In this document: one piece after another, positions 56,275 through 64,000 of the stretch
Position numbering within the stretch: position 1 is the stretch's first letter
Layout of the letters: each line of letters starts with the position of its first letter
NCBI GenBank assembly: GCA_963514095.1
Contig: OY741280.1
Location: 7,205,964-7,269,963, forward strand
From: Eutrigla gurnardus
Taxonomy: Eukaryota > Chordata > Actinopteri > Perciformes > Triglidae
DNA: 64,000 bases
Reading direction: 5' to 3'
Notes under the pieces: generated by a model
What the model saw: only the letters and a program-made list of their open reading frames with translations
The model's database searches: none
Told to the model about the DNA's origin: nothing
Position numbers and translations under genes: made by a program

Positions 56275-56907
56275 GACATACTCACAGACACACACACACA
56301 CACACACACACTCACAGACACACACACCGACACACACAAACACACACACACACACCCACACACACACCGGCACACTCACACACACACGACACACTCACAG
56401 ACACACACACACACACACACCGACACACTCACAGACACACACACCGACACACTCACAGACACACACACACACTCACAGACACACACACACACACACACAC
56501 CGACACACTCACAGACACACACACCGACACACTCACAGACACACACACACTCACAGACACACACACACACACCGACACACTCACAGACACACACACCGAC
56601 ACACTCACAGACACACACACCGACACCGACACACACACACACACACTCACAGACACACACACCGACACACACACACACACACACCGGCACACTCACAGAC
56701 ACACACACCGACACAGACACACACACTCACACACACTGACACATACACCGACACACACACTCACAGACACACACATCGACACACACGCAGACAGACACAC
56801 ACAGACCGACACAGACACACATGCAGACACACATGCAGACACACACGCAGACACACGCAGACACACACACAGACCGACACAGACACACACGCAGACACAC
56901 ACACACC
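55940..56907. repeat. Compound CA-rich microsatellite/minisatellite array (~970 bp)
   Basis: CA runs broken by recurring CTCACAGA and CCGACA interruptions, forming repeated modules such as ACCGACACACTCACAGACAC. Toward the right end it changes to GCAGACACA-type units. The 409- and 288-codon ORFs through it are pure repeat translation (HTHT/CVCV). Confidence 0.97.
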
Positions 56908-57164
56908 TCCCTTTCAGCCGACAGTCTCTGCTTTCGCCTGTACGAGCCAGCGTAGGTCACATCAGGACAATGCGCCGGCTTCCAGCTCTGTTTGCAGCAA
57001 TACACAGTTTTTCTCTCTCCTTTTTTTCAGTCTCACGGACGATATTTCAGGGCCAGAATGAAAAAAAAAAAGCAAAAAAAAAAAAAAAGCAAAAAGAGCA
57101 GGGTGAAAAAAAGCCCTTTTCAAATTGATGACAGCAGTGGGCGCTGAGGGAAACCATTGAAAGG

Positions 57165-57297
57165 AGTATATAAAGCAGCATCATAGCGTCAGCCTCCCCC
57201 CCCCCCCCCCCCTTCCTCCCCCTCCCTCTCCCCCGACATCAAAAGTGTTCGCCCATCCTGAGCCGACAGAGCTCCAGATCGCTGCAGTGCATGCCGG
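57165..57297 (+). promoter_or_regulatory. Possible + strand promoter and first exon
   Basis: A canonical TATA box TATATAAAG (57167-57175) is followed about 120 bp later by a strong donor CCGG|gtaagag (57298). The interval has a C-rich tract and an ATG just before the donor. It is divergent from thrb. No product can be named; chance occurrence is possible. Confidence 0.25.
57196..57212. repeat. Poly-C tract
   Basis: Seventeen consecutive C within a longer pyrimidine stretch. Confidence 0.95.
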
Positions 57298-57382
57298 GTA
57301 AGAGAGGACAACTCAGGACACATGCAGGGACTTTAAGGATACTGCAGTAAGCTGTTCACAATGAAAAAAAGAGGGAAAAGAT

Positions 57383-57432
57383 GCAGAGAGGGAGGGAGGG
57401 AGGGAGAGAGAGAGAGAGGGAGGGGAGGGAAA
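57383..57432. repeat. (GA)/(GGGA)n purine tract
   Basis: Simple purine repeat of GGGA and GA units. Confidence 0.9.
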
Positions 57433-59279
57433 GGAGACAGAAATACTGGCTGGATCAGCAGAGGATGGAGGAATTGAACCAACATTTTTATTCTGACAAA
57501 TATGAACACAGCGGTTCTCTGTTTTTAACAGTTTGTGCCATTAGATCTGCATCAGTGCACTGATAGGGAATCGCTGCTTTTCAGCAATGTACGACTGAGG
57601 CTGACGGCTTTCAGATGAATTAGGTTATTTCATATATCAGTTATTGTTTTTTGTTGTTTGTGAGGCAACCACAAGTCTCTTATTCTTCCAGTTTGTTGCT
57701 TATTTGGCTTGAGACGACGCAGCGAGGCTGAAATATGGACACACACGACACGCTCGATGAACTAATGTGTGCTAATGCTATCAAAGCTGTTCATTTTAAA
57801 ATGCGGCATGTCATCAAATTGAAGACCTTTTCAGAAATGTGATTAACTGCAAACTGCATTCAATTCCATTATCAACAAATCTGGTAATTATTGCTGTAAT
57901 TGAATCGATTAACCATGAACAGAGAACGTGCAGCACAGACGCATCATTTGTATTATTATTTTGTATCAATATACTTGGTGGCCAGGAATCCCATTTCATC
58001 TGTGGTAATGCACTCATTTGTAAAAGTACATACAGTTTGTATTATCAGAATGTTATGTGTCTCGTGTCCAAGGATGTACACCGTTTCAAATAAATACATA
58101 ATGCAATCAATTTAATATCAAATATACAAGCTCTGATTTAGTGGTTTGTTGAGGAACAAAACGGGTTCAGAGAACATATCTGCAAAAACCTTCACCCACA
58201 ATCAGTCCTCCTAAACAATCCCCTTTGTATTGTTTTGTTTGGTAACTCATCGTTCGGTTATGGCTGGGGAAAGTACCTGAACGCCTCTTACACTGGATGC
58301 ATTGCCACCGAACATAATCCATACAGCAAATGTGTTTCCTCCCAAACACGTTTGGCATTTATGAGTGTATATATGAAGGGAATTAGTAGGAGACAGGGTT
58401 GACTCTACTCGGCTCTAGAGCCTTGGGGATTTATTTAGATGCAGGCGGTGAGGAGGTGGGACAGCGGGAGTGATGATGGGATGCTGTATGAACTGAAAAT
58501 TAGAAAGTGTTAAAAAAAGAAGGTAAAATTTAACTCTCAGTGTGCCACTGTGCACAAGATTACACGAAAAACATCCAAATATGATGGTTAGAGCTGCATG
58601 TTTCAGCATACTGAAACATATTCGGTAGCTCTTTCTGCCTTACATTTAGCCTCCGTTTCACATCCTGTGTGTCATCCGGGGTCACACAGGTTTACCCAGG
58701 CAGTGTTGTTCACACTGACCTTGCGTCTCCCTCCCCCAGCCTCCCCGCTGGCATTTCACTGTCCAGCACCACTGCCACCGTCACACCGCTGAAGCATCTG
58801 CTGCATGATACTATATGAAACCCCGACCCCTCCGCGACCTCTGCGCGCGCGTGTGTGTGCACGGCGGTATTCAAAGTGTGTTAGCGTGTGAATTAGTTTC
58901 GCCGGGAGTGCTGAGAGTGAATGCCTGCAGCACACAGGGAGCGCTATAGGGAATACAAGTTCACAAAGCCCGAGTCAGCACCGCTCAGCCGCCGCTGCTT
59001 CCTGCCAGATGTGACATTGAGGCTACCGCCGTCCAGACTGAGGCCAGGCCATGGGGGAGTCGTCTGCCCCCCCCTCCAGATGGCCCACAGGACAGCATGT
59101 ACCTGCTCTGAATCCGAATGCTAACGTCATCATATCACTGTCAAATTAACTTTTAATGTCATTATAAACTACTGAGGCTACAGTTAAGCAAACTGTCGAC
59201 TTCTGTCTCACAACAATGGATGTGGACAATGGATGAAATAAAAAATATATAATAATAATGATAAGCCCAACATGTCTGC
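57433..59279. other. Non-coding, no gene seen
   Basis: Mostly AT-rich. A GC/CpG-richer patch at about 58800-59120 could be a leader exon or promoter but shows no decisive signal on either strand. Confidence 0.4.
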
Positions 59280-59456
59280 TAGGGCTGCCACTAGTCATTA
59301 AATTATACATTTAGTCCCAGAGCCCGAGGTTAATATCATTCTGGAGGCCAAAGATATTCAGTTTACAACCATATAAAACAGAGAAAAGCAGCAAATCTTC
59401 ACTTCACCAGAGAATGTTTGACACGTTTACCTGATAAATGGCCGATTAAATTAAAA
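59280..59456. repeat. Dispersed fish repeat fragment
   Basis: AGGGCTGCCACTAGTCATTA at the left, then GGCCAAAGATATTCAGTTTA, AGAAAAGCAGCAAATCTTCA and CTGATAAATGGCCGATTAAA. Pattern of a very common teleost MITE-like repeat, here diverged. Family name not assigned. Confidence 0.5.
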
Positions 59457-59633
59457 GCCTGGACACATGAATCAACAATCGGTATGAAACCTTTTTAAGA
59501 CCTCAAAACAAACATTGCTATGAAACATCTACAGCAAAAGAAAAAGCCGGAGCAAAAACAAGACTGTCCTCAACAGAAAAATGACTGCCTTAGTTCTTTA
59601 CTCAGATATTTCTTTTTCTTGAAAAGCAAACTC

Positions 59634-59670
59634 TTGTAGTGGTGTTTGTCGCTGACAAACACCACTACAA
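59634..59670. repeat. Perfect 17-bp hairpin with 3-nt loop
   Basis: The arms TTGTAGTGGTGTTTGTC and its exact reverse complement are separated only by GCT. Confidence 0.9.
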
Positions 59671-62600
59671 CAACTTTTAACTTTATTAAAAAGCTGCAAA
59701 TGAAACCAAAAGGAGGTTGTTAGTTAATTCTAACCACATTGATCATTTTTTCCTCCTCACCTTAACTCTTACCTGCCGAGTCAGAGTCACTGTGACATCA
59801 CCATCGGTTTGTGGACTTATCATTTTTTCTATGTTTTAACATTGATAAAAGACAACTCGGCACGGATGAGCCGGTCCTCGGCATCTGATACCGACGCGCC
59901 CTTCAGGGTCTGTATGAGACAACGTAGGGGGGGTCACACAAACACAGGACTTTCAAGCTGGAGACCGGCGTCCGAGACCGATGTTCGTGTTGTTTTGAAG
60001 TTCAATTATTGATATTTGTGGCGCGTTTTCTTAGTTATGTTACATTGTTTACGTCTTTTTAGTTATTTAGAGCCCAAACATGACCTGAAAGCACAATCCG
60101 CACTATACGCTATCTGAGCAATAACACAAAGTATTTTTTTAAAAAGGAAACTGGAAAGTTATCTTGTAATTCAGCAGCATCAAGTCTGCATTCGAGGGAA
60201 CTCGCTGCTTGCCGTTGGCTTCCCATGAGGAGGACGGAGACCGATTTCAAGACCTGACCTTCAGCCTCAAACTGCCGACCATCATCACACCGACCCACCT
60301 TCCAGGGAGCCGAAATACTTGAACTGTATGAGCTCATTTCATCCATGATCATTCTTTTACAAGTCGCCGTGGGCGATAAAACGGCACATAAGACGCACTA
60401 AAACCACTGTGAACGCCTCACCGTGCACCTCAAAGTAACGCCTGTTCATTGAACACACCATCCTGTAAAAAGGTGTTTATTAGAAACACACAGTTTTAGC
60501 GTCAACATGATGATAACATAAGGCACAGGAAGTGAGCTATATACTCCAGGTCTAAATTCAGACAGCAATAAACCAGTTTAATCTGGGTCTGGGTGTTCCT
60601 CCCACTGGTTTTTTGCAGCGCTGCCCAGTCCTCTACAGTAAACACTAGGTTTTTCCCAGACAGCGAGGCAGGCAGGACTGGGAGGGAAGGAGAGGACAGA
60701 AGCGTGATGGGTGCCAGACAGTACTTTGGTGGGGTATTGGATGAAGATGTTTCTGGGCAGCAATGCAGGAAGCCGTTTGCTGCAGCATTCCAGGCAGTTT
60801 AGTCAGAAAGACGTAGAAGGAAACAAAGAAAGAGCAAAAAAAAAAAAAAAAACAACAACAAATTGATTTGAAATGAGAAACTTGTGGATTTTGCGAGTAC
60901 AAATAAACAAAAAGCAACTCGATAAACACAAGCGTTGCGTTGTTCCGACCTGATCCAACTCTACACGCATCTTCCTAAAAAGGCTGCTGGTTCCGCAAAG
61001 AGTCTCAGATCCGGCCGAACTACAAATAGGTCAGTAATGTTCATCCAAGGATTTTCTCCACAACTCCTCTGATTGGTCGGTTTCCATGTCCCTGGGGTGG
61101 AAACCTGGATACCATCCTGGCGCAACCCTTGCTAGCTAGGAACCCTGCCAGGTTTTAGGAGAAAGACATACAAACACACACACACACACTCCCTCAGCTA
61201 AAACCCTAACATTACACAACGTTATATGCTAGTGAAACATAGTGGATGGCTAAAAATGCCCCGCATGCATCGAACCTGTTTGACCTCCAGCCACCCGGCA
61301 TACATACAAGCCTGCAAATATAGTGATGTCACACGAGGCTGAAACCGGAGGCTGGATTCCTTCGATTCTGGACCCATAAAGTTTTGGCACTTTCTGTGTA
61401 CGCTTGGCTCATCTCCATCCTACAACAGCTGGGGCCACAACACTCTTGATTGATTCCTCTGACCCTGAACGCCACTCGCATCTCTTCCCAGCAGCTGGAC
61501 TGGGAACAGGCACTGTTCTGGATGGCACAACGCGCTGCTGTTCTCTCGTGAAAGCTTGTTAAAGGTTCATTCCAGATTCTTGTTTAGTTCGGAGATGTGA
61601 AAACATGGCGACGTTACCAGGGTCGGGAGGGATAAAAATGGATTAATAATTAATTACCTGTTGAAACAAATGTCCTCAGTAACCTCAATCAAATATCACA
61701 ATATTAAAACAACAACACTATTACTTTCTGTTACTGTTGGGTAACCTCAATACCAAATATCCAAATAAAGACAAGACAAAGGGAGAAATGCTGAAGTGTT
61801 GTTTTGCATGCATAGCATGACAACATAGCATGACAAGGGGGAACACAATCATAGTACAGCTCAAGTTATGCCTTGAACCCTCCGGCACATTACTGCAGCA
61901 GCACCCATATCAATTAAATTAAATTAACCTCCATGTAAATGTTGTCCTGCATTATGTTTGCTGGACCAGAAGAACAAAGCTCATTTCTTCTGTCGGATCC
62001 CAGTGAACCCCCATGTGGGAGGTACTGGACCCACATGGGAGGTACTGGACCCACTCTTAAGGGTAGATATGACTCAGACACACTTCTACCTGCCTTCCTC
62101 CGAGCGTCCCCTGCGTCATGGATACAGTAACTGCCCTCCAGCCAGCTGTCGATATCAGCCACGCCCATTAACGCCAGCTCTCCTCTAATTGATCTTGGCA
62201 CTTGTTATGGTGCTAGAATCTTTAAGTGGCTTCAATAAAGCCCTGAGGGTCTGTCTACTTTTACTGGGTGAGATTAACTGTTGAGAAAAAGCATATTTTC
62301 ACACCGGGATGCCTCTCATGGAAAACAATCATCTTGAAGAAGTAGGAAGTGTGCAAACCATCCAGCACTGAGATAACTGGCAATGTAATGTGATGTTGTT
62401 TACCTTATTTTTAAAAAAAAAGTGTATTCCTGCTAATTATCAACACACTTCCAGGTGAGCCAAATGTATTCTAATGAATCATAAACATTCATCACAGTTC
62501 ACAGAATGAACTCTTGGTTCCACTTTGACTCACTGAATTTACCTCGTGTGTTTCCTTTGTATTGAGAGCAAATATATTTCTCCCAAGTTTCAACAGCGAA

Positions 62601-62842
62601 AACACCGATGTGATGGTCTTTTCAAATTAGCATGGTTGACCGATCAGTGGACAAAGGCCACAACAAAGGAAGCCATCATAACCTATTAGCTGGGTTGCAT
62701 CATCACCTTCAGTAATTGGAAATGGGATTTGCCCGTTCTACATGACAATAGAAAACACCTCAGGATGTCTGCATGTCTACAGCTGCCAACGACCCAGAAA
62801 GCACTGATTTGGTCTTTTGCAAGTCGGTGTCTAGGTTTAAAC
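59671..62842. other. Non-coding, no gene seen
   Basis: No exon supported. Minor features: two direct copies of a ~20-bp unit (GGGAGGTACTGGACCCAC) at about 62019-62054, and a short (CA)n at 61177-61188. Confidence 0.4.
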
Positions 62843-63150
62843 CAGAGGTGTCAAACATGTGGCCCAAATATGCCAAATATATCAGCCTCACCATGGCGAT
62901 ACATACAAACAACAGAGACGATTAATGAATTGTTGGCGGGTTTGAGGAAACAATGCTCTCTTTTTGTTGTAGCAGAGATGAGATATCTCAGACTTCATCA
63001 GCCGGTTAGTTCATTCTAAATGTTTTCAGAATGTACCTGTACTTCTCATCAATTAAAGACAAATCGGTAGAGTTGTTACTTATAGGTAGTAATGCAATGG
63101 TTTCTCTGGTCCGGCCCACTTGAGATAAAACTGGGCTGCATGTGGCCCAT
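62843..63150. mobile_element. hAT-like dispersed element remnant
   Basis: Left edge CAGAGGTGTCAAACATGTGG and right part CTGGTCCGGCCCACTTGAGA then GGGCTGCATGTGGCCC. Both are characteristic of the CAGGGGTGTCAAAC vertebrate hAT-derived repeats. No intact right terminal repeat or target-site duplication found, so degraded. Confidence 0.45.
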
Positions 63151-64000
63151 AAACAAACAAAAAAACTTACTTTTTAATCAAATGTGGCACAACATCTTCA
63201 CTGTTTTGGTAAGCACAGAGGAGCAGAACATGACCAAAATAAAAAGGAAAAAAATTAATAAATGTGGTTTTGTTTTGGAACCAGCTTATTGAACATTAGG
63301 TCATCATTCCAACACGTTTCTATGACGATGAGGTGTGGACATGCGGCTCCTCTGCAGGGAAGTTGGCCTCGCGCTTCCTTTCAGAGTGAGCTATGCAATC
63401 AGGCCCGCTGTTGGATTTACTGAGCATTACTGCCTGCTGAGGGCTCGGACCACTCCTGCCTCTAACAAAGCCTTCCATTCTCACAGGAAGAGTGAGAATG
63501 GATTCGATTTTGACCGGAAAACAAACCTCATTAAATGCATCGTTAAAAAAATAATAAAAGCAGCAGCAGGTGGGAACTAAAACCACTTCTTTGTGTCAGA
63601 TGTTTTTACTTGTCACAACCAATTTTCATAAAAAGCACAAGAAACTTTAACTGCTTCCATTTACTACACTGAAGGTATGCTGATACACTCTGAGTCTGTG
63701 ATCAGCCAATACTGGGCTCTCAGTCAGTCTCAGTCTGGCTCTTTCTCACCAGAGCAACGTGGAAACTTGATTTGTGACGTTTAATTTACATATAATAGAA
63801 ACCATCTTCTGGACTTCCATCTGTTCCAACTAGAGTGAGTTTTTTTTGTTGCCTTTTTGATGGATAGAATTGACTGGAAATAGGAGAAAAGAGATAGTGT
63901 GAGGGCAGATATGAAAAAATGGGAGACTTTGCAAGAAGCTGATTGTTGAATATTTAAGTAGAAATAAACACTGAATTCAATGAAATATGCAACTTTGTCA
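63151..64000. other. Non-coding, no gene seen
   Basis: The end of the window shows no recognisable exon or repeat. The ORFs at 63320-63586 (-) and 63335-63580 (+) are mutual antisense shadows. Confidence 0.4.

Noticed and set aside
55832..57061. 409-codon and 288-codon ORFs rich in His-Thr
   Set aside because: They are translations of the CA-rich array; all frames stay open because CA repeats lack stops. No gene.

Overview
This window is nuclear DNA from a ray-finned (teleost) fish, probably a percomorph. The evidence is two intron-containing nuclear-receptor genes with clean GT-AG junctions, teleost-specific protein features, long (CA)n tracts, and hAT-like, Tc1-like and L2-like repeat remnants. 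The order-level guess is inference; the fish assignment is firm.

Left part (about 1-9 kb): a complete nr1d2 (Rev-erb beta) gene on the + strand, 8 coding exons from 1675 to 7292, 591 codons. The promoter and intron 1 carry E-boxes (CACGTG) and D-boxes, as expected for a clock gene. Middle part (about 9.5-18 kb): a gene-poor interval with a truncated Tc1-like transposon, an array of about 174-bp tandem repeats and a 514-bp hAT-type MITE with intact 8-bp target-site duplications.

Right part (18.7 kb onward): thrb (thyroid hormone receptor beta) on the - strand, convergent with nr1d2. This matches the NR1D2-THRB pairing known in other vertebrates. Both N-terminal variants can be read. TR-beta-2 has its own first coding exon (24099-24435). 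TR-beta-1 starts in a 7-nt coding piece (35875-35881) and continues in a 51-nt exon (34286-34336). Both join shared exons down to the stop at 18734. A 27-nt microexon (21401-21427) encodes the 9-residue insert SAAGVKETK in the hinge/ligand-binding region. Predicted lengths are 395 or 386 aa (TR-beta-1 with or without the insert) and 488 or 479 aa (TR-beta-2).

From 36 kb to 64 kb I see no further convincing coding exon. The stretch is probably the long 5' intron/upstream region of thrb. It holds one good candidate 5'UTR exon (47538-47604), two large arrays of the same 41-bp minisatellite about 10 kb apart, a compound CA-rich array of about 970 bp, several microsatellites and scattered repeat fragments. 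A canonical TATA box plus donor site on the + strand near 57.2 kb is unexplained.

Functionally, the two genes are nuclear receptors with opposite character: a haem-regulated constitutive repressor lacking helix 12, and a T3-gated activator/repressor. Candidate control sites include a DR4-like thyroid response element and K50-homeodomain (CRX/OTX-type) motifs upstream of the cone-type TR-beta-2 exon; all are sequence-motif inferences.
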